From assembly GCA_037367405.1 (NCBI GenBank), contig JAZKJV010002320.1, positions 124,001 through 188,000 on the forward strand: a stretch of DNA of 64,000 nucleotides. The letters are read 5' to 3'. This DNA comes from Ottelia alismoides (Eukaryota > Streptophyta > Magnoliopsida > Alismatales > Hydrocharitaceae). Position numbers and translations under genes: made by a program. This document shows, in pieces, positions 1-10,752 of the stretch. Position 1 is the first letter of the stretch. Every line of letters begins with the position of its first letter. Below the pieces are notes generated by a model. It saw only the letters and a program-made list of their open reading frames with translations. It was not told where the DNA came from and did not search any database.

Positions 1-60
1 AGATCATATGAAGGTTCTTCCTTTTAGCTCTATAAATCTCCATTGTTCTCCTCAGCACTT
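1..60 (-). mobile_element. RTE-type LINE fragment at the window edge
   Basis: These 60 bases closely match 15859-15910, which lies inside the RTE-type LINE on the minus strand. Both contain AGATCATATG followed by CTATAAATCTCCATTG with few differences. The window therefore opens inside a second copy of that LINE. Too little is visible to annotate a domain. Confidence 0.6.
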
Positions 61-461
61 AAATTGTATATTTTTTTTTATAAAAATACATTTTGAGCGA
101 ATATGGTTCATATATGTAAATTGGGTTTTTAGATCTAATTATACTATGTACATTTTGTTTCTGTATTTTTACAAATTTCTCTAGCGCACATCAAACATCC
201 TATGTTTGCATACAATTTTTATGTAATTCTTATGTTTCTGTACTTCCTAAAAAACTCAAAGATTGAGATATAGGTATTCTTTACTTAATAAATTTCCTAT
301 CCATTTTTCCTGAAGGGACCAACACATATAATAAAATATTAGCATGTACCTAATAATATATAATAAAAATAATTAAAAAACACACGAAGGGCAAATCATG
401 AGAATAAAAACTACGAAATACATGTATTTTATACAGGGGCTTAAAAATCCACAGCTCTTTA

Positions 462-549
462 GGCCGAATTGTACCTAAATTCCTTAAAAAAATTGATGTT
501 ATTTTGGCCGAATTGTATCTAAATTCCTTAAAAAAATTGATGTTATTTT
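462..549. repeat. 44-bp tandem duplication
   Basis: A unit starting GGCCGAATTGTA and ending ATGTTATTTT occurs twice head to tail (462-505 and 506-549). The copies are almost identical, so the duplication is recent. Confidence 0.9.
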
Positions 550-1259
550 TCCTACAATTTTCACTGTTTGACTTATTCAAAATTTAGCCAGTGAATTCTT
601 TCCTCTTCATTTTCCACACGTGGTGGCACCATCACCATTCTCAACCCATGCCCCTCTGCTATAGTCATGTGCAACCCACGTAGATCAGCCAACTTCGCTG
701 GCTATCCATGACCTCCGCATTCTTCCACTTGACTCATTTCTTCTTGCTTCGATCCCCCTCACTTCCCTCTCGGTCATCATGTCCTCTAACCTCCATCTCC
801 CTCCTTATATCACCTCTACGAGGTCGCCTAAAAAACACATCCGGCTCCATATTTAGAGATTAGAGCTCAGAACCCATAAGCCTCCGGGTGGTGAAAGTTT
901 CGAAGGGAGTCGGGTCCATGACATCTGAGCCCCACATCTCATTGCCTCTGCTTGCATAGCAGCCTCCATCAGGCCAACGTTAAGACACCAATAGAGGATA
1001 TTGTACCCTCTTCCATAGTCACATGATCACTAATCGAATTGGCGTGTGAAATTCCCCATTTTTATCACGCCCATTCTCTAAAGCCAATCCTTTAAAATAT
1101 CTAAGAATGTATTTTGCAAAAATCACCCTCTGTGCAATCTAAATATCTGAGAAGAACCCATGCCTTCCGCAGAGTTGTACTACCCCAACCTTGGCAGTTT
1201 TACACACCTCTCTCGCCGGGTTCCTTTAACTGTACTTAGGCCTTTCTCTGGACCTATGT

Positions 1260-1379
1260 GCAAAGTTTTTTTTCATTTTAATTCATTTATGTTGCAATTT
1301 TGATTTAGATCTTAAATTGCAAAGTTCTTTTTTTTCATTTTAATTTATTTATGCTGCTATTTTGATTTAGATCTTAAAT
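1260..1379. repeat. About 60-bp tandem duplication
   Basis: A unit starting GCAAAGTT, followed by a T tract and ending GATTTAGATCTTAAATT, occurs twice (about 1260-1318 and 1319-1379) with a few substitutions and T-tract length differences. Confidence 0.85.
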
Positions 1380-1687
1380 TTGCATCAATTTGCTTCAAAA
1401 TTTTTACCGAAAACCCTATATGATGCTTTAACTTATGTGAAAGTTCGGTGATTCTTGAACCTTTTGACTTTTAAAAATTATTTGAAGTTGATTGCTTGGA
1501 AAGCGTATTTAATTCATAGAAATTTGATTTTTTGAATTTAAATGTGAATCTTGGCTTGATCTTACATCTTTATGTGCTTTAATTTGTGGCAAAGGTTTGG
1601 ACCCTAATTTTATTATAGGGATTTTTACCCCACGAATCCTAGACATCGTTACTACTCCCTCAACCTCGTAAACTTGCTAACCCTTAC

Positions 1688-1840
1688 TGTTGGAGAAAAT
1701 AAGAGAACTTGTTATTCCTGAGAACTCTAGGCTCTCTTATATAGAAGAGATGCCTAAGGATAAATTACTTAAGATAGACAACATGAAAAGAAAATAAGAA
1801 AGAAATACATATTAAATATGAAAACACAAATATCTTCACA
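1688..1840 (-). repeat. 3' LTR of Copia element 1
   Basis: Runs from TGTTGGAGAAAATAAG to ATATCTTCACA and pairs with 6598-6750. It contains GGCTCTCTTATATAG, which reads as a TATA-like CTATATAAGAG on the minus strand. This segment recurs in the other Copia LTRs of the window. Confidence 0.95.
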
Positions 1841-1851
1841 TTCCCCCTCAA
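1841..1851 (-). promoter_or_regulatory. Polypurine tract of Copia element 1
   Basis: TTCCCCCTCAA directly inside the 3' LTR reads TTGAGGGGGAA on the minus strand. This is the normal plus-strand primer site for Copia. Confidence 0.85.
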
Positions 1852-4800
1852 TCTGGAGCATAGATATCGATCATGCTCAGCTTGGATGAACACTTCTGAA
1901 ATGATCCTTTGGGCAGTGGCTTGGTGAAGATGTCCGCGGTTTGCTCTCCAGAGTTGACATGGGAAGTAGAGATCAGGCCCTTCTGAATCATGTCTCTGGT
2001 GTAATGGCAATCCACCTCGATATGTTTTGTTCTCTCATGGAATGCAGGATTGTTTGCAATGAATAGGGCAGCCTGGTTATTATAGTGTAACTCCATGGGT
2101 AGAGGGATCTCTACATGTAGATCACGTAGCACTGCTCGAACCCACATCATTTCTGTACTAGCTTGAGCCATAGCCCTGTACTCAGACTCGGCACTAGATC
2201 TTGCTACAACAATTTGTTTCTTGCTTTTCTAAGAAACAAGAGAAATGCCAACAAATATTGCAAATCCTGAAGTCGATTTCCTATCCTTAGGACAACCTGC
2301 ATAATCTGCATCAACATATGCGGATACAGAGAGTGTGTCTCCTTTCTTGAACAGTAATCCTGAGCCTGGAGTTGATTTCAGATATCTCAATATTATATGT
2401 AGTGCGTCCATATGTATCTGTCGAGGTTGCTCTATGAATTGACTCACTTGACTCACTGCAAATGCAATATCAGGTCTGGTGATTGTAACATAAATGAGCT
2501 TTCCAACCATCTCTCTGTATCTTCTCTTATCAACTTCATCGGTATCATCATCATATAGTCTCATACTAGGATCTATTGGAGTCGTGGACGGTCGACAACC
2601 CATCATTCCTGTTTCTGCAAGCATATCTGTAACATACTTTCTTTGGGTCATCACAAGACCCTGTGCATTTCTAGCAAATTCTAACCCCAAGAAATACCTT
2701 AGGGTATCTAGATCCTTCGTCACAAATTGACTACCCAGAAAGTCTTTAGTCATCTTGATTCCCTGCTCATCTTCTCCTGTAACAATAATATCTTCAACAT
2801 ACACCATGATAGCCACAATACCTCTAGACGTCTTCTGCACAAATAAGGAATGGTCTGCATTTGACCTCTTGAAGCCCTGTCGTTCAATCAGATCTGACAG
2901 CTTTTGAAACCACGCTCTGGGACTCTGTTTAAGGCCATATATTGCCTTATGGAGTCTACAAACCTGGGCACACTCCCCCTCAGCAACAAACCCCGGAGGC
3001 TGCTGCATATATACTTCCTTTGTGTAGATCTCCATATAAGAATGCATTTTTCACATCAAGCTGAAATAGCGGCCAATCTCGTGCTACAACAACTGAGAGA
3101 AGGACACATAAAGTAGAATGTCGAGCAACTGGAGAGAACGTGTCCAAGTAATCAACTCCATATGTCTGAGTAAAACCACGTGCCACGAGCCTTGCCTTAT
3201 ACCGATCAAGGCTTCCATCGGCATGGTATTTAACAGTAAATACCCACTTGTAGCTAACAATAGACACCCCAGGTGGTAGAGAAACAAGCGTCCACGTACC
3301 ACGGGACTGCAATGCGGCCATTTCTTCTTCCATAGCAAGACGTCATTTGCTATCTTGGAGGGCTTCCTGGTAATTGCGTGGAATCTCTATGGTAGATAGG
3401 GCTACCGTAAATCTCTGGAAGTCGCCCGTCAGACGATGAAATGAGACATGGGAAGCAAGTGGATAGGAAGCACAAGTACGACTCTGCTTTCTAATAGCGA
3501 TAGGCACGTCCAAGTCTCCATGATCATCATCCTGCTGTGTTTCCTGTATCAATAGATCCTAAGACTCATTGTTAGTAATCAAGTTATCAGAACCAACCTG
3601 AGGGCTGTTGGATGACTGGCCATGACCTTGAGCAGATGAGAACCGACGAGTATAGTACTTTGGTAACGATGGGACAATGGTTACTGGAGGTGGTAAAGGT
3701 GGAGGTGTGGTGGAGATGTCATAGAAGGTAACTGACTTATAGGAGGAGGTGGCATGTAGGAGACCTCAGTATCATAATGGGGAGTGGTCATTTGGTCACC
3801 TGTAGGAGAGAAAAACATCACAGATTCAAAGAATGTGACATCGGCGCTAACAAAATATCTTTGACGCAGCGGATCAAAGCACCGATAGCCCTTCTGAGTC
3901 CTGGAGTACCCGACAAACACACATTTGATAGCCTTGGGAGAGAGCTTATCAAGACCTGGCACCAACTGATGGACAAAACTAACACAGCCAAAGACACGAG
4001 GTAGAATAGAGAACAACTCCCTCTCAGGAAAGGCTAGAGAGGGAGAGGAGTTTTCTCACCTAAGACAGATGAGGGCATGCGATTTATTAAGTAGCAAGCT
4101 GTGAGAACCGCATTACCCCAGAACGAGTTTGGAGCATGACTCTGAATAAGTAAGGTTCTAGTGATATCCAGTAGATGGCGATGTTTTCGCTCTGCAACAC
4201 CATTTTGTTGTGAAGTGTAAGCACATGAAGTTTGATGGATTATACCACGAGATGAAAAGAACAAGGACACAACTCTAGTACAAAACTCCAAGGCATTGTC
4301 AGACCGCACAATTTTCACAGAAGAAGAGAAAAACATTTTAAACTTCATTGATAAACATTTGAATCACATTTCCTGCTTCAGATTTATTTTTCAATAAAAA
4401 CACCCAAAACAAACGGGAAAAAATCATCCACTACGACCAGGTAGAACCTGTCCCTGGTGGTCAGGAACACGACTTGGACCCCAAATATCAATATGGACCA
4501 ACTCAAACAAGGAGCTACTGCTCCGACTCTGACGACCCGGGAAAGTAGACCGATGGTGCTTTCCCAATTGACACGCTTCACATTGGAAAGACGACTTCGG
4601 AGAAATCTGGGGCAGGACACGACACAGCTTCTGAAGAGGGAGGTGACCAAAACGGAGATGCCAGGTATATGGAGAGTCTGATCTTGTAGAATGGAGAGAT
4701 GCACCGATATAGGGAGTATTGACCAGACGATAGAGACCATTCTGCTCATGGCCACAACCAATCACCTTGCCCGAGAGTATGTCCTGAAAAACAAGAGACA

Positions 4801-6005
4801 AATGAGTCAAAAATAGCTCAACAGTTCAAATCCTTTGTAATCTGGCTAATTTACAGTAGATTCATAGAGAAATCGGGAGCATATAACACATTCTGCAGTC
4901 TCATGGAAGGTGTCAAGTGAACCTCCCCCTTCCTGTGATCGGGGAATGTGTCCCATTGGCTATCACACAGTTCGTCCTGAAGAGACCGGTCTATATACAG
5001 TGAGCTGTTCTTTGTCCCCAACAAAGATGATGGGTCGCTCCAAAATCCATAATCCCAGTTTGTAATCACAGATCCATCACAAGAGGTGAGAGCATAGGAA
5101 CTACCTAAGGTACTGGCTGTGGCAGGTGTACTGGCAGAGGCAGAGACGGCCACATCTGATTGACCTCCAGGAGCTGTATTATGAGGCATGATATTCCTCA
5201 ATATGGCAACAAGATCATCGAATCACTGGTCCAATGAGGAAGGCGCAGGGGACTCAACTTGCTCTGCTACCCGAGCCGATGCATAAAAGCCATGCTTAGA
5301 GTAGCATGTATCCTCAGAGTGACCCGGGATGACGACAATAACTGCATGGTTGATGAATTCGACCCCACGACCCCCGGGGCCACGACCACGGAAGGTAGAG
5401 GATCCACCTCTTCCTCTAGATGCTGCCATCGCTGAAGGTGTCTGGTTGACAGTTGAGCTTGGGACAGTAATGCGACTCAGTCGGCGAAAAGCTTCCTCCA
5501 TAGAGGAATAGTAGCATTAGCAAGAATCTGAGACCGGGCAGCATCGTACTCTGGATCAAGGGCAGCCAGGAATACTCCTACCATGGTAGCATTCCTGTAC
5601 GTCTTCTGCTGCTCAGGAGTGACCGTCAATGGCATGAAGCTATGGAGCTTCTCAAACATCCCTCGTAAGGATGTGTACAGTGAGTGAAGAGGGCGCCCAT
5701 TCTGTTTGACTGTAAAAATATCATGCTGCAACTGAAGTATCTTGTTCTCATTCCGCGCCTGTGAATATGTTGCTGCTAGAATATCCACATGCCTTAGCCG
5801 TGGGCTGATGAAGTACATCGTTGGCGATCTCTATCGTCAACGTCCCAGATAGCCAGACTTTGGCATACGCATCATCGGCCTCCCACGGGGCATTCACCCC
5901 AGTCTTCTCCACCGGCTCTTCTTCGGTAAGAATATGCTTCTTACCATTCGACTTCATCAGGCTCATGAACTGCATAGCCCAGAGCTCATAATTTGTTCCG
6001 TCCAT
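1852..6005 (-). pseudogene. Copia gag-pol polyprotein, broken
   Basis: Gag starts at the ATG at 6005 (MDGTNYELWAMQF). The zinc knuckle region near 5290 has lost its cysteine pattern. Integrase covers about 4810-4030, with the HLRFGHLP...CEACQLGKH zinc finger, the [10 protein letters not shown] aspartate and the [10 protein letters not shown] glutamate. RT covers about 3330-2500 with [20 protein letters not shown]. The usual YVDD box reads YVED. RNase H ends near 1850 with IFTKPLPKGSF and IDIYAPD. The reading frame is split into about ten pieces by stops and frameshifts, for example at 2230, 3335, 4030 and 5480, so no working polyprotein can be made. Confidence 0.9.
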
Positions 6006-6585
6006 TTTTACAATAGGCGCCGGACCTCTGAATGCGCCGGTGGAGGGTACATCGACCTTGTTCTCAGAACATACTGCCGAGGGAGGACTGCTACGGGTGC
6101 AACAAATCAGAAACTAATATGTCTACACGGACATATATGGGTTTGGGTGCACGTGTGAGTTATGCACACCAACCCATCAATCACCGGACGACGCTGAGGT
6201 GGCATGTGGGCAGCACGCGAGCACGTGAGACAAAACTGATGCGTGCGCGATACAACCACCCAGTACGCGCGAGGAGGACAAACGCGCGATGCGCAAGAAG
6301 GGTGCGTTGTGCGCGCAAGGAGGATGATCGCGCGAAGGGAGGGGGGAGGGGTGTACGGTGCGCGCGAAGGGACGAGCGCGCGCGCGGCTAGCGCACTGTG
6401 CGCGTTGTGCGGTGCCCTAGCTGTGCGGGTGAGAAGGACAAGCGCGCTGTGCGCTAGGCGGCGCCGCCGGCGAGAGGACAAGGGCACGCGCGTGCGATGC
6501 GAGGGAGGGGGCGGCGGCGCACAAGGAGAGGTTCGACGGTGGGGTTAGGGTTTTTAGGAATCGAGAGCTCCGGTCTAGGACCGCC
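6006..6585 (-). other. GC- and CpG-rich untranslated leader of Copia element 1
   Basis: Between PBS and gag, this stretch is dense in GCGCG, CGCGCG and GAGGAGGAC-like words, unlike the AT-rich surroundings. ORFs exist in several frames (for example minus 6107-6487) but are arginine/alanine low complexity and differ between frames, as expected of a GC-rich leader rather than a gene. Confidence 0.7.
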
Positions 6586-6597
6586 GCTCTGATACCA
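6586..6597 (-). promoter_or_regulatory. tRNA-iMet primer binding site, Copia element 1
   Basis: GCTCTGATACCA abuts the LTR start at 6598. On the minus strand it reads TGGTATCAGAGC, the complement of the 3' end of plant initiator tRNA-Met, directly after the 5' LTR. Confidence 0.95.
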
Positions 6598-6750
6598 TGT
6601 TGGAGAAAATAGAGAACTTGTTATTCCTGAGAACCCTAGGCTCTCTTATATAGTAGAGAGGACTATGGGTAAATTACATAAGATAGACAACAGGAAAAAG
6701 AAAATAAGAAAGAGATACATATTAAATATGAAAACAAAAATATCTTCACA
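6598..6750 (-). repeat. 5' LTR of Copia element 1
   Basis: TGTTGGAGAAAATAGAG to ATATCTTCACA. It is the same length as the 3' LTR. Differences cluster just after the TATA-like segment (around 6655-6672). Confidence 0.95.
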
Positions 6751-6956
6751 CTTACTCTGCAGTTCCTATGGTTAATAGTCATCCATTTGTCTGTCAAAGA
6801 TAAATAGAATCCGTAACAATAAGACTCTTTTACCCTTTATATTTATATAATTTACAATCCATATCCTTCTTCCACCTTCCCCGTACCTTCGCCCGTAGCT
6901 CCCTAGCACCACCCCCTTCTGAGCACCTCCGATCGTAGGTCCCCGACAGTTTGAAT

Positions 6957-7298
6957 ATTTACCTCAGTTTCAGCTTCCTGGGAACTGAGTTCATTATCCA
7001 TCATTGCAGTTGATGTTATGAGAACATCCATCTTTTGTTCATCAACTGAATGCTCCAATGTGGTAATTAAGTGAGATAGATCCTCCTCATTGTCTTTCTA
7101 TGGTACTTCGGTTTGTTCAATAAGAACATTCATCTCGTCTTTAGCTTCTAGAAAAATAACTTCCGCTTCCAGCTCTGCTGTTTCTGAAAGTGTAATATCC
7201 AGTTCTTCTTTGTCATCAAAAATTTCCAATGCGGTACTGCCAGTAGGTATTGGATAGCAGCTCTGTTGTTCCTTCCCGTCATTAGTTTGAAGCAACAT
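6957..7298 (-). pseudogene. Unrecognised acidic ORF, one in-frame stop (possible captured gene fragment)
   Basis: An ATG at 7298 opens 66 codons rich in Glu, Asp and Leu (it contains FDDKEELDITLSE). A single TAG near 7098 interrupts it. The same frame then continues for about 45 codons with the same character (it contains EEDLSHLITTLEHSV), ending near 6960. The continuity of composition across the stop suggests a decayed real exon, not chance. I do not recognise the family. It lies inside a TIR element, which fits gene-fragment capture, but a nested retroposed copy is equally possible. Confidence 0.35.
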
Positions 7299-7326
7299 TA
7301 TCGCTCATTCACACCATCCGATTTCC

Positions 7327-7464
7327 CTAAGAGGCTGAGCTGCAACATCCAACATTTGGTTTAACCTCCGGTTGAGACCAACGTAGATCTCGATCCATCC
7401 TTTCACCATACAGGAACTCACCGGGGAAGAAACCATCTGATGAGAAGCGATGCCTTGAAACCAT
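7327..7464 (-). pseudogene. Unrecognised 45-aa ORF beginning at a good ATG
   Basis: Starts MVSRHRFSSDGFFPGEFLYG and ends in TAG at 7327, directly upstream of and on the same strand as the acidic ORF. A possible donor, G|GTGAGT, lies about 44 bases after the ATG, so this could be the first exon of a captured gene rather than a complete ORF. Function is unknown, and a short ORF of this kind can arise by chance. Confidence 0.25.
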
Positions 7465-8340
7465 CACGATGGAGCAAAACTTCTATCAAACAATATAGCA
7501 GCTGCCCTACACCCCCTCCTCTTGCTTGGACTGAAATGACGAAGGAGCTTCTCCGTTTTCTCGAACCATCATCGGAGTAGCTGGGCATAGACGAAGGGAG
7601 AGGATCATACCGGAGCCTCGACGGAGCTTGATCTCTCCAAAAGCATCATACTAAGCTACTCCGCCCTACCTACGTGAAGAAGATGAACCAAGAAGGGGGC
7701 CCTATTTTCAGCCGTTGATCTTTAGTTCTTTTTCAGGCACACATCGAAACTGTTGAAGAGCCAAAGATCTAGTCACACAATCTCCTCTAGTTAGATTAAC
7801 TCAAGGTGTTGACTCGTGTGAAAGTAAAATTAACGTAGGGTCTATGTGGTAAGATGGAGTAAGTTTACGGGGTCGAGGGGGTATTAACGATGTTTAGAAG
7901 GTCGATGAGATAATTTACAATGATTCTAGGATTGTGGGTAAAGGGATATACGAGCTCACTATTAATTATTTGTTTTTTCACTAATCAATTAATCTAAGCT
8001 CCTTATGTAATATTTTGCCAAGCTTCTAAGCCCTTATCTAATCTCCTTATGGCACTTCAAAGCTGGAAGAATATATGGGACTCGTGGCTTGCTGGTAATG
8101 GTGACCACATTAAATATACCCTACTTTCTTACTTCTCTTTTCCTTCCATACGGGTTTAAAACATAATATACTCGATCAAGACCAAGTATTGTAAAAAAAT
8201 CTTCTCTTCTTTTAAGTTGCATCATATATTTTCGTCATCTCTCTTTTTTGCTATTTTTACGTCTATTTTTGGGATATTTTCTGTTTCCCTTTTGTTTCAT
8301 TTCCTTTTTTTGACTATTGTTCGGCTGCTCCTTTTTCGAC
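7465..8340. other. TIR end and spacer, no gene seen
   Basis: 7465-7720 is a moderately GC-rich continuation of the TIR element interior without a supportable ORF. 7835-7940 is its right inverted terminus. 7941-8340 is AT-rich unique-looking sequence. Confidence 0.4.
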
Positions 8341-8349
8341 CTGGCATTT

Positions 8350-9440
8350 TTCGGGATATTTTCACCAATACCCTTGAGTAATTTCATAATTACAATCAAT
8401 AACCCTGCATAATCATGAATTACACCCAAAGACCTTGAATAAATGCTCCGTTTTACACCCATAACCTTCTGTCAGTTTAGTTCATTAACTTAACCATATG
8501 ATCGAGTTAATCTAACCAATCCACGATGTAACAACTATGATAAACCAAAATTTAAAAAAAGAAAGAAAAAGAAAAATATCCCACCCCTTCCCTCTGCCAG
8601 CCCCAACCCTCACCCCGACCACCTCCTCTTACCCTCCCTCCACCGCCCCAACGTCCCTACCACACTCTAACGTCATCGTGGAATCTGCACGCGTGCACAA
8701 CCAGATGGGTGATTGTTGTGTGGGAGGAACCTTACTCCTAACATGCGTTGCACCGTACATGCTCGTTGTGTAGTTCCTCAACCATCTCGCGAACAGGGCT
8801 GCGTACCTTACCACAAAGGCTGGAGGAAAAGAGGGGGTGGCTTGGAGGAAGGGGAGGAGGTCGACGACGAGGGTGGGGTGCTGGGTTGGACGAAGGGGAA
8901 GAGGAGGAGTTTGGCATGCAAGGGGGGAGGGGAGGCTTATTGGAGGAATTGGAGGAGCTCGGCGTATGGGGCTGGCTAGAGGAAGGGGAGTAGGAGGAGC
9001 TGGGGGGATGTTTGGCCGGGGGGGATGGGGAGGAGCTCAGTGTGCCGGGGGGGGGGGGGGGGGGGGCAAGGCTGGCTGGGAGGGAAAGGGGAGGAGTTCA
9101 GCGATGTGGTGGCAGAGCTGCTAGCGGAAGGGGAGCAGGAGGAGCTCGACACGAGCTGGGAGGGGGGACTGCTTGGAGGAAGGGGAGGAGGTCGGTCGGG
9201 GGGGGGGGGAGGTGGTGGTGGGGGGTGCCCGGAGGAAGGGGAGGAGAGGAGCTTGGTACGGGGGCGGGGGGGGGGGGGGTGCTTGGAGGAGGAGGAAAGG
9301 GAGTGGTTTTCTTCGCAAATAATGGGAACTTAAAAGTATAAATGTAAATATTTGATGTACTTCGTGATTATGTGGGGTTATTATTGTAATTATGAAATTA
9401 CTCAGACTCAGACTTATGTGTATAAATATCCCTTTTTCAA
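8350..9440. mobile_element. TIR element with G-rich core
   Basis: Left (about 8352-8430) GGGATATTTTCACC...GAGTAATTTCATAATTACAATCAATAACCC matches the reverse complement of the right end (about 9350-9437), GGGATATTTATAC...GAGTAATTTCATAATTACAATAATAACCCC. The inverted regions span at least 70 bp. TTTTTC flanks both sides, possibly a 6-bp TSD, but similarity continues outward (CTGG-CATT on both sides), so the true ends may lie further out. The interior has no coding capacity that I recognise. Confidence 0.6.
8830..9300 (+). repeat. G-rich, GGAGG/GAAGGGGAGGAG quasi-repeat tract
   Basis: Imperfect reiterations of GGAGGAAGGGGAGGAG occur with runs of 6-20 G, including an uninterrupted 20-G run at 9047-9066. 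All three + frames are open over long stretches only because the strand has almost no A/T to form stops. The tract has many G-quadruplex-type G runs. Sequencing and assembly are error-prone here. Confidence 0.85.
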
Positions 9441-10299
9441 TGCCCAGGACTGAAACAATGCTTCTAACAAAAAAATAAATTAAATGGCATGGGAAGTACG
9501 TCGGACTTTTAGCCCCTCAGCCCATCGAGAAGAGGGCATAATGGCCTCCTTCCTTGTTGACTAGGGTTCCCGATGGAGAAGCCCTCTTTCTATGGTTGGC
9601 GTCAAACTACTCTCTGGAGAGAGAACGTGGGTGGTGAATGCGATACGTTGGTGATCGGCGATGTACAGCCCGCTGCGAGAGAAGCAACACCCATTGGGGA
9701 TCGACTCCAACGTCGGCTTGAGTTGGCGTCGCCAGACGGAGGTGAGGCATGATGGCACAACAACACCTTCCGGGGTCACGCAGCAACGAGGGGTCGACTG
9801 GAGGCTGGACTATGCTGCAACGTGCTAGGCGCAGGGGTTGCTTTGGTGCTGGGATCGTACGGTGCGAGGGCTGGTGTCACGCACCAGTGAGGAGGGAGAA
9901 GGCACCAATGCTCGGATTGGGAGTTTGCCGTGATGAAGCACCGTTTGCGATCGCGTTACCTGACGACCGATCTGCTCAACGTTGGCAATGGCTGAATAAT
10001 AGGGTTTGATCATTTGAGTTTTTGAAGTGTTCAAATGAAATTTTGAGAGAGTTGACCGCTCCCTGGTTTGATCAATTGAGTTTGGAAGTTTGTGGGGCCT
10101 CTGTTAGATCAACTTGCTCCTATTCCAGACCGGGTGCTTGTGGCCCATTACATTATTGTGTGCCATTTGGTTCACTCACAATGAGATGGTGTTCACAAGA
10201 ACGATTGTTCACAAGAACGATTCTATGTAGAAAATGTAACAACGATGGCTTAGGCTCTCTTTGAGACATGCACCGCGTAACTTTATGAGATTATTAGTT
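9441..10299. other. No gene seen: moderately GC-rich stretch
   Basis: Short ORFs occur on both strands (for example + 9749-10009 and - 9561-9779) but none shows a family motif. Probably old TE interior or leader next to the Copia fragment that follows. Confidence 0.35.
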
Positions 10300-10736
10300 G
10301 ATATAATCGCTTAAGTGTATGCCCTACCTTGGTCGCACAACTATTTTCCCTCCAAAAAAAGGAGCAAGATGCAATTTGTGTGTGAGATCTAATGTTGAAG
10401 CCAAGCACAAAGCTATTGCAATGGGAGTCGATGATCTTAAGATTATTTTACCAAACACTAGAATAAATCTTGAGTCACCTATGAGATTATACCATGACAA
10501 CAAGGCTGCAATTATTAGTATTTAACTTCACCTTGCATGACAGGGCCGGTCACGGTGAGATTGATCACCACTTCAAGGGAGAGAGGATTTGTTCAAAGGA
10601 ACCTGTACTACCATATATAGAAACTGAAGAAGTTACCCATGTCTTTCTACACCAAAGAGCTTCCCACAATCAATTTTGAAAAGAATGCAGACAAGCTAGG
10701 CACGTATGATCTATGCCTACCTTGAGTTGGAGTTTA
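10300..10736 (+). pseudogene. Copia RNase H fragment (3' end of element)
   Basis: A damaged RNase H reads SNVEAKHKAIAMGV, then RLYHDNKAAI, EIDHHF and KLGTYD across several frames. These match the SAEAEFRAMA, LYCDNKSAI, EIDRHFI and KLGMDDIY landmarks of a Copia RNase H. It ends in a purine-rich CTTGAGTTGGAGTTTAAG next to a presumed LTR starting TGTTATTATATGG. The LINE at 10753 interrupts that LTR. The family differs from element 1. Confidence 0.75.
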
Positions 10737-10752
10737 AGTTGTTATTATATGG
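10737..10752 (+). repeat. LINE target-site duplication, left copy
   Basis: AGTTGTTATTATATGG is repeated exactly at 11749-11764 after the LINE poly(A). Confidence 0.95.

Larger units (their letters stand above)
61..1611. other. No gene seen: AT-rich spacer with two tandem duplications
   Basis: No ORF of recognisable family lies here. About 600-1240 is less AT-rich and may be interior of an old transposon. It lies upstream of the first visible SCD2-like exon, so it may be intron or intergenic. Confidence 0.5.
1688..6750 (-). mobile_element. Ty1/Copia LTR retrotransposon, full length, decayed ORF
   Basis: The element is bounded by two 153-bp LTRs, has TG...CA ends and a perfect 5-bp TSD, CTTAC (1683-1687 and 6751-6755). 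Read on the minus strand it has the 5' LTR at 6598-6750, a PBS for initiator tRNA-Met, a GC-rich leader, gag-pol, a polypurine tract and the 3' LTR at 1688-1840. Domain order is gag, protease, integrase, reverse transcriptase, RNase H, as in Copia. Short LTRs and a length near 5 kb suggest the Ale-like lineage, but that is inference. The LTRs differ at roughly 11 positions by eye, so the insertion is not recent. It sits inside the TIR element. Confidence 0.95.
1612..7940. mobile_element. TIR DNA transposon (possibly Pack-MULE-like) with nested Copia
   Basis: About 1614-1686 begins GGGATTTTTACCCC, then AATCCTAG, CATCGTTACTACTCCCTC and CTCGTAAACTTGCTAACCC. The reverse complement of about 7835-7938 shows the same landmarks in the same order: TTTACCCACAATCCTAG, CATCGTTAATACCCCCTCGA and CCCGTAAACTTACT. 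The left copy lacks about 26 bases. These are inverted terminal regions of one element. A complete Copia element lies between them at 1688-6750. The rest (6756-7790) is higher in GC and holds unidentified antisense ORFs. No clean TSD was found, so superfamily and exact ends are inferred. Confidence 0.55.

Noticed and set aside
6032..6548. Arginine-rich ORFs on both strands in the Copia leader
   Set aside because: They lie between PBS and gag in a GC-rich leader. Different frames give similar low-complexity peptides, so open frames are a composition effect.
8713..9341. Several long plus-strand glycine-rich ORFs over the G-rich tract
   Set aside because: All three frames are open because the strand lacks stop-forming A/T. 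The translations are low complexity and have no gene context.
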